55,860 nt of DNA. Origin: UMGS1851 sp900555605 (GTDB taxonomy: Bacteria > Bacillota > Clostridia > UBA1212 > UBA1255). Position 1 is the stretch's first letter, and every line of letters starts with the position of its first letter. The position numbers were made by a program, and so were the translations under genes. Below the pieces are notes generated by a model that was not told where the DNA came from, did no database searches, and saw only the letters and a program-made list of their open reading frames with translations. Below are positions 1-9,413 of the stretch, one piece after another. Location of the stretch: positions 1 through 55,860 of the forward strand of contig CABROF010000004.1 in the NCBI GenBank assembly GCA_902472555.1, written 5' to 3'.

Positions 1-1
1 G

Positions 2-610
2 GAGATGGACGAATGTGTGCTGGATTCTCTGCGTCAGCCCCTGGAAGCCGGTCATGCGGTGATCTCCCGTTTGGGAACTGCGGAGATCTTTCCCGCCGAA
101 TTTATTCTGATCGGCGCCGCAAATCCATGCCGATGCGGCAAACTATTTGAGGGAAACGGCAAATGCACCTGTACGCCGCTGCAGGTACATGCATATCTGA
201 CGCGGATTTCAAGGCCCATTGCTGACAGAATCGATCTGCATCTGCCGGTGCGGCGCGTTCCGTTTCGGGATATTACCGCGCCGCGGGGGGAAGCAAGTTC
301 GGAAATCAGGGCAAGAGTGATCCGTACACGCGCTGTACAGCAGAACAGATATCAAAAAGAAAGGATCCGCGTAAATGCAGGACTGACTAGGAATATGATT
401 GAACGGTACTGTGCCATAGACGGAAAAACAAAGACTTTATTATCCAAAGCAGTGGATACAATGGGCTTTAGTGTACGGGGATATGAAAAAATTCTGAAAA
501 TTGCCAGGACCATTGCGGATATGGAGGCGCGGGAACAAATTCAGGAACAGGATGTAGCTGAGGCGCTCCAATACAGATGGATGGATATGCAGAAGGCAGA
601 CAATTTCTGA
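2..610 (+). CDS. yifB: YifB/ComM-family Mg-chelatase-like AAA+ ATPase, C-terminal part (5' truncated)
   Basis: The reading frame is already open at the window edge, so only about the last 200 residues are present. They cover the end of the AAA+ core and the C-terminal Mg-chelatase-like domain. Visible marks are the sensor-1 segment GAANPCRCG, a Cys-rich insertion (CRCGKLF..GKCTCTP), an arginine-finger-like region PIADRIDLHLPV, and the helical C-terminal domain with GFSVRGYEKILKIARTIAD and an ending rich in AEALQYR. ComM/YifB proteins are hexameric ATPases; ComM of naturally competent bacteria is a branch-migration helicase in transformation. The next gene is dprA, 36 bp downstream, also a transformation protein, and this pairing is common in Firmicutes. 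The Walker A and B motifs lie outside the window, so activity cannot be judged. Confidence 0.9.
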   Translation, partial: EMDECVLDSLRQPLEAGHAVISRLGTAEIFPAEFILIGAANPCRCGKLFEGNGKCTCTPLQVHAYLTRISRPIADRIDLHLPVRRVPFRDITAPRGEASSEIRARVIRTRAVQQNRYQKERIRVNAGLTRNMIERYCAIDGKTKTLLSKAVDTMGFSVRGYEKILKIARTIADMEAREQIQEQDVAEALQYRWMDMQKADNF

Positions 611-646
611 TAAAGAAAAGACTTTGCTGGGGGAGGTACGGTCATT

Positions 647-1753
647 ATGGAATATATAGAAGAAGCCGCGTGGATCTGGCTGAGCCTGATGGGCCGGCCG
701 GTAAATCTGATGGCTGAAATATTACTGCGCGTATACGGCAGCCTGCAGCAGGCGTGGGCGGTTTGCTCTCCGGCTGATGTCCTGCCTGAAATCAGACAGC
801 ATATTAAGGCGGCAGAGCGCCTGATTGCTCCGGAAACCAAGGAACAGGCGCTGCGCATTTACGAACAGGCGCTGCGCGCCAATATGCGGATGACCCATAT
901 AAACAGGCCCGACTATCCGGAACAGCTGCGTATGATTTATCATAAGCCCTTAATCTTATATTATTACGGGAGGCTGCCTGTGCAGCTTTCGAAATCACCG
1001 CCTCTGATCGCGGTGGTAGGCGCCAGACGGTGTACGGCATATGGACGCAATGTTTGTTATTTTATCAGCAAACATCTGGCGGCTGAGGGCGTGGGGATCG
1101 TCAGCGGAATGGCCAGAGGCATTGACGGACAGGCGCATAAGGGCGCGCTGTCGGCAAACGGATATACGATTGCGGTTCTGGGATGCGGCGCGGATATGGT
1201 TTATCCGGCAGAGCACGCGGGATTGTATGAACAGATCCGCGAACAGGGCTGTATACTGTCGGAGCAGCCCCCCGGAACACCGCCGCTGAAATATCACTTC
1301 CCGGCACGGAATCGGATTATCGCAGGGCTTTGTGCCGGAACGCTGGTCTGTGAGGCCGCAAAAAAAAGCGGGGCTATGATTACCGTAGAGCGGGCGTTGG
1401 ATGAAAATCGGAATGTATATGCGATTCCCGGCAATATTTCTTCGGAAATGTCAGAAGGCTGCAATGCACTGATTCAAAATGGCGCAAAATGTGTGACGGC
1501 ATATACCGATATTCTGGAGGATCTGGGCCTTGCGGCTGCGCACAGTGCGGCAGGAGAACCCGGCTGGCTTAACGGACTGAACGGGACGGAAGCTGCCGTA
1601 GCCAATGCGATCTGGAAGGGAGCCCGTGAACTGGACCAAATTGTGGATGCCGCGGAGAGTACGGCCGGCGCCGTAGCCAGCGCACTGACCATGCTGGAGG
1701 TGCGTGGGATTATAAGACAGAGTGGTGAAGGGGAATATTATGTAATCATATAA
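647..1753 (+). CDS. dprA: DNA-processing protein DprA/Smf
   Basis: 368 residues, a normal length. DprA binds incoming single-stranded DNA and loads RecA in natural transformation; it is also widespread in bacteria not known to be competent. After an N-terminal helical region (about 1-110), the Rossmann-like DNA-processing domain begins at PPLIAVVGARRCTAYG and carries GIVSGMARGIDGQAHKGAL, the GCGADMVYP segment, FPARNRIIAGL and ARG-type glycine turns of the family. The last 65 residues (ANAIWKGARELDQIVDAAES onward) fit the DprA winged-helix domain. The start at 647 has the ribosome site GGGGAGG about 9 bases upstream. It probably belongs to one transcript with yifB. Topoisomerase I follows after 137 bp. 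Confidence 0.95.
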   Translation: MEYIEEAAWIWLSLMGRPVNLMAEILLRVYGSLQQAWAVCSPADVLPEIRQHIKAAERLIAPETKEQALRIYEQALRANMRMTHINRPDYPEQLRMIYHKPLILYYYGRLPVQLSKSPPLIAVVGARRCTAYGRNVCYFISKHLAAEGVGIVSGMARGIDGQAHKGALSANGYTIAVLGCGADMVYPAEHAGLYEQIREQGCILSEQPPGTPPLKYHFPARNRIIAGLCAGTLVCEAAKKSGAMITVERALDENRNVYAIPGNISSEMSEGCNALIQNGAKCVTAYTDILEDLGLAAAHSAAGEPGWLNGLNGTEAAVANAIWKGARELDQIVDAAESTAGAVASALTMLEVRGIIRQSGEGEYYVII

Positions 1754-1890
1754 AACGGGCTGCGGCAAGAAAGACTTTACAGATTCTGCGGTTGCAGGTA
1801 TTATATAATGCGTTGCGGTATCGTGATGCATATGATTGTTTGCGTTTTGTATGTTGATGATATGCTGATTATATATGGAGGGCAGAATTT
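1754..1890 (+). promoter_or_regulatory. dprA-topA intergenic region with possible -10 box
   Basis: 137 bp of AT-rich DNA. TATAAT at 1804-1809 could be a -10 box for topA-trmFO, but I see no -35 element at 16-18 bp. A ribosome site GGAGGG precedes the topA start at 1891. No hairpin with a T run was found, so read-through from dprA is possible. Confidence 0.3.
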
Positions 1891-4083
1891 ATGTCTGATT
1901 ATCTCGTGATTGTTGAATCGCCGGCAAAGGCGAAAACAATCGGCAAGTTTTTGGGAAGTAAATATAAAGTGGAGGCTTCCTCAGGTCATCTGCGGGATCT
2001 TCCCGTCAGTAAATTGGCAGTAGATGTGGAGCATGATTTTCAGCCGCAGTATATGAATATCAGAGGAAAAGCAGATCTGATAAACGGCTTAAAGAAAGAA
2101 GCAAAAAAAGCAAAAAAAGTATTTCTGGCAACAGACCCGGATCGAGAAGGGGAGGCGATTTCCTGGCATTTAGCATATTTGCTGGGAATCCCGGCGGATG
2201 CCGTATGCCGTGTGACGTTTAACGAGATTACAAAAAAAGCCGTAACTGAAGCTTTTAAAACGCCGCGGACCATTGATAAAGAGTTGGTGGATGCATATCA
2301 GGCCCGCCGCGTATTGGATCGCGTTGTGGGCTATAAGATGAGTCCGATCCTTTGGGCAAAGGTCCGCAAGGGTCTGAGCGCGGGACGCGTGCAGTCTGTC
2401 GCAACCAGGCTGATCTGTGACAGAGAGTCGGAAATAGAGGCCTTTGAGCCGCAGGAATATTGGACGGTCACTGCGAACCTCGAAAAAAATACGGGAACGG
2501 GAAAAGTCATAAAGGCGAATCGTTTTTCCGCAAAGTTTTATGGAAATGCGGAAGGTAAAATACCGCTGAAAAATAAAGAGGATGCCGACCGGATTCTGCG
2601 GGAGACGGAGGAACATGCCTTTTGTGTGAAATCCATTAAGCAGAGTGAAAAAAAGCGCGCTCCCGCCGCCCCGTTTATTACTAGCACGCTCCAGCAGGAG
2701 GCATCGCGCAGACTGAGTTTTGCAACTACCAAAACAATGTCCGTTGTCCAGCAGCTGTATGAGGGGGTCAATGTGGGCGCCAGCGGCACTACGGGTCTGG
2801 TTACTTATATCAGGACGGATTCTACCCGGATTTCCGACGAGGCGGCCGGCGCGGCGGCGGAATACATCAAAGATACGTATGGCGCAGAGTTCCTTCCGAA
2901 AAGCAGACGCGTATATAAAAACAAGAATGCATCCCAAGATGCCCATGAAGCCATCAGGCCGGCGCATATCGAATTGAAGCCTGAAGATATCAGAGATAAG
3001 CTAACCGCGGATCAATATAGGCTGTATAAACTGATTTATGACCGTTTTATTGCCAGCCAGATGGCAGATGCGTGCTATGATGTATGCGTTGTGGATGTGG
3101 AGTCCGCCGGTTATCTGTTTCGTGCCACCGGTTCTACGGTAAAGTTCCGAGGCTTTACAAAAGTATATGAGGAGTCCGGAGAAGAAACGGATGAAGAGGA
3201 AAATGCAAAACTGCCGAAATTAGAACAGGGCGAGCAGCTGAACCTGCTCGGTCTTCTGCCGGAACAGCATTTTACACAGCCTCCAGCTCGTTACACAGAG
3301 GCTTCGCTGGTGCGTGCGCTTGAGGAATACGGAATCGGCCGGCCGAGTACTTATGCGCCGACAATTTCCACGATCCTTGCCAGAGGATATGTGGGAAAAG
3401 AAAAAAAATCCCTGTACCCTACAGAACTAGGCAGAATCGTGGACGGCTTGATTAAGAAGAGCTTTCCCGATATTGTGGATGTGGAGTTTACCGCGCAGGT
3501 GGAATCGAACCTGGACCTGATCGAACAGGGAGACAAATATTGGGTTGATGTTATGAAACATTTTTATACGGACTTTGCGCGGGAGGTTGAAACTGCGGAA
3601 AAAGAGCTTGAGCATGTGGTAATCCCGGATCCCGTCAGTGATGTGCCTTGTGAACTGTGCGGCAGGATGATGGTGATTAAGACCGGGCGGTACGGAAAGT
3701 TTCTGGCCTGTCCCGGCTATCCGGAATGCAGAAATACAAAGCCGATTATAGAGGAAGCAGGCGCCGCCTGCCCTGCCTGCGGCAAACCGTTGATTTACAG
3801 AAAAACCAAGACCGGAAAAAAATATGTGAGCTGCAGCGGCTATCCGGAGTGTAAATTTACCTCGTGGAATCTTCCCACCGGAGAGAATTGTCCGCAGTGC
3901 GGTGCGCATCTTGAATATATGATTTCAAAGAATAAGCGGCGGTATATCGGCTGCAGCAATAAAGAATGCGGATATATCAAACGCCGTTCTGAAGCGAAAG
4001 AAGAGCAGGCGCAGGAAACTGTTTCTGAGGAAGCTGAAAATCCGCGGGCCGAAGCAGGAACGGAACATGGAGACGAAGCATAA
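1891..4083 (+). CDS. topA: DNA topoisomerase I (type IA)
   Basis: 730 residues. It relaxes negative supercoils by cutting one strand through a 5'-phosphotyrosine link. The N-terminal TOPRIM domain shows VIVESPAKAKTIGKFLG (residues 5-21) and the acidic DPDREGEAISWHL motif. The active-site tyrosine is in VTYIRTDSTRIS, Tyr306 by codon position 2806-2808. DAHEAIRP and EEYGIGRPSTYA are standard family segments. Three C-terminal zinc-ribbon modules follow, starting at Cys587 (CELCG...CPGYPEC, CPACG...CSGYPEC, CPQCG...CSNKEC); the tail after them is acidic and rich in Glu. The start at 1891 has GGAGGG upstream. The stop is followed at once by the trmFO start, so the two are translated from one message. 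Confidence 0.98.
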   Translation: MSDYLVIVESPAKAKTIGKFLGSKYKVEASSGHLRDLPVSKLAVDVEHDFQPQYMNIRGKADLINGLKKEAKKAKKVFLATDPDREGEAISWHLAYLLGIPADAVCRVTFNEITKKAVTEAFKTPRTIDKELVDAYQARRVLDRVVGYKMSPILWAKVRKGLSAGRVQSVATRLICDRESEIEAFEPQEYWTVTANLEKNTGTGKVIKANRFSAKFYGNAEGKIPLKNKEDADRILRETEEHAFCVKSIKQSEKKRAPAAPFITSTLQQEASRRLSFATTKTMSVVQQLYEGVNVGASGTTGLVTYIRTDSTRISDEAAGAAAEYIKDTYGAEFLPKSRRVYKNKNASQDAHEAIRPAHIELKPEDIRDKLTADQYRLYKLIYDRFIASQMADACYDVCVVDVESAGYLFRATGSTVKFRGFTKVYEESGEETDEEENAKLPKLEQGEQLNLLGLLPEQHFTQPPARYTEASLVRALEEYGIGRPSTYAPTISTILARGYVGKEKKSLYPTELGRIVDGLIKKSFPDIVDVEFTAQVESNLDLIEQGDKYWVDVMKHFYTDFAREVETAEKELEHVVIPDPVSDVPCELCGRMMVIKTGRYGKFLACPGYPECRNTKPIIEEAGAACPACGKPLIYRKTKTGKKYVSCSGYPECKFTSWNLPTGENCPQCGAHLEYMISKNKRRYIGCSNKECGYIKRRSEAKEEQAQETVSEEAENPRAEAGTEHGDEA

Positions 4084-5442
4084 ATGAAGATACATGTGAT
4101 CGGTGCCGGGATGGCTGGCTGTGAGGCTGCCTGGCAGGCAGGGGAGTCGGGAGTGGATGTTCGGCTGTATGAGATGAAGCCGAAGCATTTTTCGCCTGCG
4201 CATCATTCGGCGGATTTCGCGGAGCTTGTCTGCAGTAATTCTTTTAAAGCAATGAATTTGGAGGCTGCCTCCGGCTTGCTGAAAGCGGAAATGGAGCTGC
4301 TGCATTCTCTGTTGATTTCCTGCGCAAAAGCTTGTGCCGTACCGGCGGGCGGGGCACTGGCCGTGGACCGTAATCGCTTTTCCCAAATGGTTACGGAAAG
4401 AATCGCGCTGCATCCGCGGATAGAAGTTGTACGGGAAGAAATCGTATCGATTGCGGATTTTAAAAATATGGAAGCCGGACCTGTGATTATTGCTACGGGA
4501 CCTCTGACTGCAGATTGTCTTGCCGATAGTATCCGGCAGGTCTGCGGAACGGAAAGCTTATCCTTTTTTGATGCAGCCTCTCCTGTCGTCCTGGCTGACT
4601 CGATTGATATGGACAGCGCTTTCCGCGGCGCGCGGTACGGAAGGGGAACGGCTGATTATATTAATTGCCCCATGGACCGTGAGACGTATCTGGCGTTTTA
4701 TCAGGCGCTGATTACTGCGGAGACGGCAGCGGTAAAGGAATTCGATGCCCTGCATTTATATGAAGGATGTATGCCTGTAGAATGTATGGCGGCAAGAGGC
4801 GTGGATACGCTCCGCTTCGGCCCGCTGAAGCCCGTCGGGCTGAATCATCCGCGCACCGGGGAATCATATTATGCCGTGGTTCAGCTGCGGCAGGATGACC
4901 TGTCTGCGGAAATGTATAATATGGTCGGCTTTCAGACCAGGCTGAAGTTTCCCGAGCAGAAACGAGTGTTTGGTATGATTCCGGCTCTTGCACATGCCGA
5001 GTATGCGCGGCTGGGGGTCATGCACCGCAATACCTATCTGCGTGCTCCGGGATTTTTAGATGGGACGTACCGGATGATAGAGGATCTGCGGCGTATTGGC
5101 AGGCCTGTTTATTTTGCGGGCCAAATGACGGGCGTGGAGGGCTATATGGAGTCTGCGGCATCGGGGCTTACCGCCGGTTTGAATGCGGCGCGGCTGGTTC
5201 TTCAGAAGGAGCCGCTGCTGTTTCCGAAAGATACCGCGGTGGGTGCTTTGGCGCATTACGTGTCTTCTTGGAAAGGCAAGGATTATCAGCCCATGGGGAT
5301 TCATTTCGGATTACTTGCCCATGATCAACCAATATGGGATCATAAAGTGAAAAAACAAGACAAAAAACGGATCATCGCGGAGCACGCGCTGCAGCAGATG
5401 CAGCGCGTGCTTGCGCAAATAAATATGCCGAAGGAGAGTTGA
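4084..5442 (+). CDS. trmFO: methylenetetrahydrofolate-tRNA (uracil-54-C5)-methyltransferase TrmFO
   Basis: 452 residues. This flavoprotein makes 5-methyluridine at position 54 of the tRNA T-loop, using methylene-tetrahydrofolate as carbon donor and FADH2 as reductant; it replaces SAM-dependent TrmA in most Firmicutes. The FAD-binding GAGMAGCEAAWQAG sits at the N terminus. The conserved segment LVCSNSFKAMNLEAASGLLK contains Cys50, which matches the family's redox/catalytic cysteine, and GCMPVECMAARG supplies the second conserved cysteine region. GQMTGVEGYMESAASG closes the FAD domain. The ATG abuts the topA stop. dprA-topA-trmFO is the usual Firmicutes order, but here an alpha-L-rhamnosidase follows instead of xerC-hslVU-codY. 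Confidence 0.97.
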   Translation: MKIHVIGAGMAGCEAAWQAGESGVDVRLYEMKPKHFSPAHHSADFAELVCSNSFKAMNLEAASGLLKAEMELLHSLLISCAKACAVPAGGALAVDRNRFSQMVTERIALHPRIEVVREEIVSIADFKNMEAGPVIIATGPLTADCLADSIRQVCGTESLSFFDAASPVVLADSIDMDSAFRGARYGRGTADYINCPMDRETYLAFYQALITAETAAVKEFDALHLYEGCMPVECMAARGVDTLRFGPLKPVGLNHPRTGESYYAVVQLRQDDLSAEMYNMVGFQTRLKFPEQKRVFGMIPALAHAEYARLGVMHRNTYLRAPGFLDGTYRMIEDLRRIGRPVYFAGQMTGVEGYMESAASGLTAGLNAARLVLQKEPLLFPKDTAVGALAHYVSSWKGKDYQPMGIHFGLLAHDQPIWDHKVKKQDKKRIIAEHALQQMQRVLAQINMPKES

Positions 5443-5445
5443 AGT

Positions 5446-8013
5446 ATGGACGATAAGGAATTATGGGAAAAGGCCAAATGGATTTGTGTAAAGGAGTCTT
5501 CCTGCTATGCAAAGGATAACTCAGAAAGCGTAAACCCCTGGGAACATCAGGTGACCGCGCAAGAGCAAAAGGCTGTGCTGCAAAAAGGGGAAGGGCTTGT
5601 ATTAGTGAGAAAATGCTTTACCGTCGATCAAATACCGGCTTCCTGCGATATTCGTATTGCGGCGCTGGGCGTATACGATCTTTACTGTAATGGACGCAGA
5701 GTTGGAAGAATCGATTCTGACGGAAGAGAAATATATGACGAGCTGAAGCCGGGCTGGACAGATTTTACAAAACGCGTCCTGTACTATACATATGATCTTA
5801 CGCGTTACCTGCAAAAGGGTGAGAACTGCATTTTAGTCATCTTATCCCCCGGGTGGTGGATGGGACGTATTTCTCTGAATACGTACGGCGTCCATGATCT
5901 GGCGTTGACTGCGGAGATCCTTTTTCGATACGGAGACGGTACGGAGCGGAGAATCACCACTGATACGGATTGGCTCGGAACCATCGGAGGTCCTGTGCTG
6001 ACCGCGGATATCTGGGACGGCGAACTGTATGATGCGCGCAAGGACAGCTATCAGATGATTTCTAAAGCAGCATATGCGGGGCTGCACTGGTCTCCGGTTC
6101 TGCCGTATACAGAGTTTGAGGGGGTGCTTTCGCCGCATATCGGGCCGACCATTCAGGTGCGGACGCAGCTGGAACGATATCCGGTAACACAGACGATATA
6201 TGAGGGCACGGACAGCGACGGCAGTGATTTCGGCCATATTCATCTGATCCGTTCGGAGGAGCCGTATCATGGCGGCTGCAGACTGTTAAAGGGGCAGACG
6301 CTCCAGTATGATATGGGGCAAAATATGGTTGGCTGGGTCCAATTTACTGTCAGAGGGGCGGCCGGGACTGCAGTCAGTCTCCGCTTCGGCGAAATGTGTA
6401 ATGACAGCGGTTTGCTGAGCAGAGGCAATGACGGACCGAAGGGCAGTATTTATACGGCGAATTACAGAAGTGCAAAGGCAAAGTGCGGATATATTCTGAA
6501 GGGGCATCCGGATGCGGAAACGTACCATCCTGCTTTTACCTTCTACGGCTTCCGTTATGTGGAATTGACCGCAGATGCCGACATTGAAATTTTTGCCCTG
6601 TGCGGGAATGTCGTCGGGTCTGCAACAGAAGAGACCGGCTGCATTGAGACCTCCCATGAAAATGTAAACCGGCTGATCAGCAATATTCTATGGGGGCAGC
6701 GCGGTAATTACCTGAGTATTCCCACGGATTGTCCCCAGCGGGATGAACGTCTCGGATGGACAGGGGACACACAGATTTTTGTGGGCGCCGCGGCTTATAA
6801 TGCGGATGTCTGCGGCTTTTTCCATAAATGGCTGCAGGATGCCAGAGACAGCCAGGGGCCGACAGGTGCATACAGCGATGTGATCCCGCGTTCCAGAGTT
6901 GTCGGAGAGGGCAACACGGCATGGGGAGATGCGGGAATTATCGTTCCGTATGTGATCTATAAAATGTACGGCGATCTCGATATTATTCGAGAGTGCTACG
7001 CGTCCATGGAAAAATATATGGCTTTTTTGAAGGAGCATCAGGGGCCGCTGCTGGCTTACGGAGATTGGCTTGCCTATGAACCGACTGACGGAAAATATAT
7101 TTCACTTGCTTACTATGCGTACGATGCGATGCTTATGCGTGAGATGTCATGTGCAATGGAAACAGCCTGTAATGATGCCTTTTATGCGTCTAAGACAAAG
7201 GAATATGCCGCATTATACCAGCAGCTGAGGAACCTGTTCCAGGAACGTTACTTAACACCGGAAGGAGAACTGACGGAATGCTCGCAGACCGCATACCTTC
7301 TGGCGTTAAAAATGAAACTGCTTCCGGATTCCTGCGTGGAAACGGCAAAACAGCATTTGCTGGAAAAAATCCGGGAGAACGGCTGCCGGCTCAGTACAGG
7401 CTTTATCGGAACGGGAATTATTAACCAGACCCTCAGCGAATATGGTGAAAGCAATATGGCATATTCGCTGCTGCTTCAGACCGAATGCCCATCTTGGCTC
7501 TACAGCGTTCTGCAGGGGGCGACGACGATTTGGGAACGCTGGAATTCCTATACGCTTGAAACCGGCTTCGGCGATGTTGCAATGAATTCCTTTAATCACT
7601 ATGCGTATGGCGCTGTGGCAGAGTGGATGTACCGTTATATGGCCGGTATCGAGGCGGATGCAAATGAGCCGGGATTCCGTCATATTATCCTGCAGCCGAA
7701 GCCTGATCTGCGGACAATGGAGGAACTGCCGGAAGGCCAGGTACCCATCAATTGGGTAAAGGCTTCCTACCGTTCCCGGGCCGGCCTGATTGTCAGCAAT
7801 TGGTCTACGGAGGATGAAATGTTTGTATATGAGGCTTCTGTTCCGGAGGGAACCTCTGCGACCCTGTATCTTCCGCTTGTATATCCCCAGGGAGGTATTT
7901 CCGTAAACGATGTGATGCATGCTGTCAACGAATATCCCAGTGAAAACGGCACGGCGGTGATGCATTTGGCCCCCGGCTCCTATCGGTTTGTCCAACGGGC
8001 AGGCCGCCGCTGA
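5446..8013 (+). CDS. alpha-L-rhamnosidase, glycoside hydrolase family 78
   Basis: 855 residues without a signal peptide or membrane segment, so probably cytoplasmic, acting on imported rhamnosides. GH78 enzymes remove terminal alpha-L-rhamnose by inversion. The N-terminal third has beta-sandwich segments typical of the family (DLYCNGRRVG; the MGQNMVGWVQF linker strand; FTFYGFRYVELTA). The (alpha/alpha)6 catalytic domain starts near residue 390. Residues 427-445, TDCPQRDERLGWTGDTQIF, hold the conserved acidic residues of the active site, and ATTIWERWNS precedes the C-terminal beta domain. The start at 5446 lies 3 bp after the trmFO stop, and its ribosome site AGGAGAG is inside trmFO, so it is cotranscribed with housekeeping genes. 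The exact substrate is unknown. Confidence 0.92.
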   Translation: MDDKELWEKAKWICVKESSCYAKDNSESVNPWEHQVTAQEQKAVLQKGEGLVLVRKCFTVDQIPASCDIRIAALGVYDLYCNGRRVGRIDSDGREIYDELKPGWTDFTKRVLYYTYDLTRYLQKGENCILVILSPGWWMGRISLNTYGVHDLALTAEILFRYGDGTERRITTDTDWLGTIGGPVLTADIWDGELYDARKDSYQMISKAAYAGLHWSPVLPYTEFEGVLSPHIGPTIQVRTQLERYPVTQTIYEGTDSDGSDFGHIHLIRSEEPYHGGCRLLKGQTLQYDMGQNMVGWVQFTVRGAAGTAVSLRFGEMCNDSGLLSRGNDGPKGSIYTANYRSAKAKCGYILKGHPDAETYHPAFTFYGFRYVELTADADIEIFALCGNVVGSATEETGCIETSHENVNRLISNILWGQRGNYLSIPTDCPQRDERLGWTGDTQIFVGAAAYNADVCGFFHKWLQDARDSQGPTGAYSDVIPRSRVVGEGNTAWGDAGIIVPYVIYKMYGDLDIIRECYASMEKYMAFLKEHQGPLLAYGDWLAYEPTDGKYISLAYYAYDAMLMREMSCAMETACNDAFYASKTKEYAALYQQLRNLFQERYLTPEGELTECSQTAYLLALKMKLLPDSCVETAKQHLLEKIRENGCRLSTGFIGTGIINQTLSEYGESNMAYSLLLQTECPSWLYSVLQGATTIWERWNSYTLETGFGDVAMNSFNHYAYGAVAEWMYRYMAGIEADANEPGFRHIILQPKPDLRTMEELPEGQVPINWVKASYRSRAGLIVSNWSTEDEMFVYEASVPEGTSATLYLPLVYPQGGISVNDVMHAVNEYPSENGTAVMHLAPGSYRFVQRAGRR

Positions 8014-8043
8014 AAATAGAAATAACAGAAGGAGATTGGTTAT

Positions 8044-8403
8044 ATGAGCTGCTTAGGAAACGCGATCTGGTTTATTTTCGGCGGGCTTCTGATGGGGCTG
8101 AGCTGGATTCTCTGGGGCGTATTATGGTGTATTACTATTATCGGGATTCCGGTCGGAAAGCAATGCTTTAAGCTTGCAGGCTTAGCATTTATGCCGTTTG
8201 GAAAGAATGTTCAATATGGAGGCGGCGCGGGCTCCATACTGCTGAATATTCTTTGGATTATATTCGGCGGTCTGGCGCTTGCGGCGGAGGCTGCACTGAT
8301 CGGTCTGATTTTCTGCATCACCATCATTGGAATTCCGTTTGGAAAGCAGTGCTTCAAGTTGGCAAAACTTTCTCTTATGCCGTTTGGCGCAAAAGTTGTT
8401 TGA
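8044..8403 (+). CDS. YccF-family (DUF307) small membrane protein
   Basis: 119 residues made of two homologous halves, each with hydrophobic helices and ending in the same signature: CITIIGIPVGKQCFKLAGLAFMPFG (first copy, about residues 35-59) and its near-copy around residues 91-115. This internal duplication is diagnostic of the YccF domain family. Function is not established; the family is found in bacterial inner membranes. It lies 30 bp after the rhamnosidase with the ribosome site AAGGAG, so it is probably the last gene of the topA-trmFO-rhamnosidase transcript. Confidence 0.85.
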   Translation: MSCLGNAIWFIFGGLLMGLSWILWGVLWCITIIGIPVGKQCFKLAGLAFMPFGKNVQYGGGAGSILLNILWIIFGGLALAAEAALIGLIFCITIIGIPFGKQCFKLAKLSLMPFGAKVV

Positions 8404-8470
8404 ATTGGGTATAATAAAATCAAATATGAGCGCCGGCAGCGGCTGACCGGCAGGAAAGGATGCATGTTTT

Positions 8471-9385
8471 ATGATGAATCGGAATCAGAACCGAATCCGA
8501 CAATTCTGCGGGCTTCTTTGTGTTTGGCTGTTATGCGCGGCCGGCTGCAGTCCTGCCGCAGTGCCTTCTGAAAGTGAAAGTCCGGAAAGGACCGTATCTG
8601 TTCCGGAAACGGTCCTCCAGACCACCGCAGAGGACACAGCAGCGCCGATGACTGCGGGACCGTCAACAGCGGCGCCAAGTGAGGCTCCGTCTCAGACAGC
8701 GGAAGTAATTCTTCCGCTGTCTGGTCTGACGGTTTGCCTTGACCCCGGTCATCAGAGTAAAGGCAATTCGGAAAAAGAACCCTGTGCGCCCTGGGGGCCG
8801 GAAAAAAACGAGCATTACAATAACACGGTTCTGAAGAATAAGTGTGCCTCCGGAACAGAGGGCGTACAGACTGGAATTGCGGAGTATATCGTGACTCTGC
8901 AGATTTCCTTAAAGCTTCGGGATGCGCTGGCCGCACTGGGGGCGGAGGTGGTGCTTACCAGAGCGTCCCATAATGTGAATTTATCAAATATCGAACGTGC
9001 GGAAATTGCAAACAAATGCAATGCAGACATCACACTGCGGATTCATTGCAACGGAAGCGAGAATCAGTCGGCCTCCGGAATTTTGATTATCTCAAGAGGT
9101 GCGGGAGACGGCTCCGAAGCATACAGCGCATTAGCGGCACGCGATTATGCTTATGCTTCAGCACTTTCCAAGGCACTGCTTGGGGCTACCGCCGCCCGGA
9201 ACGACGGGCTCTGGCAGTCAGATGCTTATACCGGGATCAATTGGGCTCAGAATACCTGCCTGATTGTTGAATGCGGGTATATGAGCAACCCGGCTGAAGA
9301 TATGCTGCTGACTTCGCCGGAGTACCAAGAAAAGCTGATCTCCGGATTCGTTGCATTTTTCTGCGGCTTGAAGGAAATCCCTTGA
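8471..9385 (+). CDS. lipoprotein N-acetylmuramoyl-L-alanine amidase (Amidase_3)
   Basis: 304 residues. This family of zinc amidases cuts the bond between N-acetylmuramic acid and L-alanine in peptidoglycan. The N terminus is a lipoprotein signal with lipobox AAGC (Cys at about residue 26). A Ser/Thr/Pro/Glu-rich linker follows to about residue 80, which would hold the enzyme away from the membrane. The catalytic domain begins at LTVCLDPGHQSKG (first zinc His), then GVQTGIAEYIV (zinc Glu), LRIHCNGSENQ (second zinc His) and LIVECGYMSNPAED (catalytic Glu). All expected zinc and catalytic residues are present. A ribosome site AGGAAAGGA lies about 10 bases before the ATG. A TATAAT at 8410-8415 may give it its own promoter. 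Confidence 0.9.
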   Translation: MMNRNQNRIRQFCGLLCVWLLCAAGCSPAAVPSESESPERTVSVPETVLQTTAEDTAAPMTAGPSTAAPSEAPSQTAEVILPLSGLTVCLDPGHQSKGNSEKEPCAPWGPEKNEHYNNTVLKNKCASGTEGVQTGIAEYIVTLQISLKLRDALAALGAEVVLTRASHNVNLSNIERAEIANKCNADITLRIHCNGSENQSASGILIISRGAGDGSEAYSALAARDYAYASALSKALLGATAARNDGLWQSDAYTGINWAQNTCLIVECGYMSNPAEDMLLTSPEYQEKLISGFVAFFCGLKEIP

Positions 9386-9413
9386 AAAGAGAAGGGCTCC
9401 GTGTCTGTGAAGC

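Noticed and set aside
2170..2967. 265-codon minus-strand frame inside topA
   Set aside because: Shadow of topA codon usage, no ribosome site, no recognisable domain.
7306..7995. 229-codon minus-strand frame inside the rhamnosidase gene
   Set aside because: Antisense shadow with unlikely composition and no start signal.
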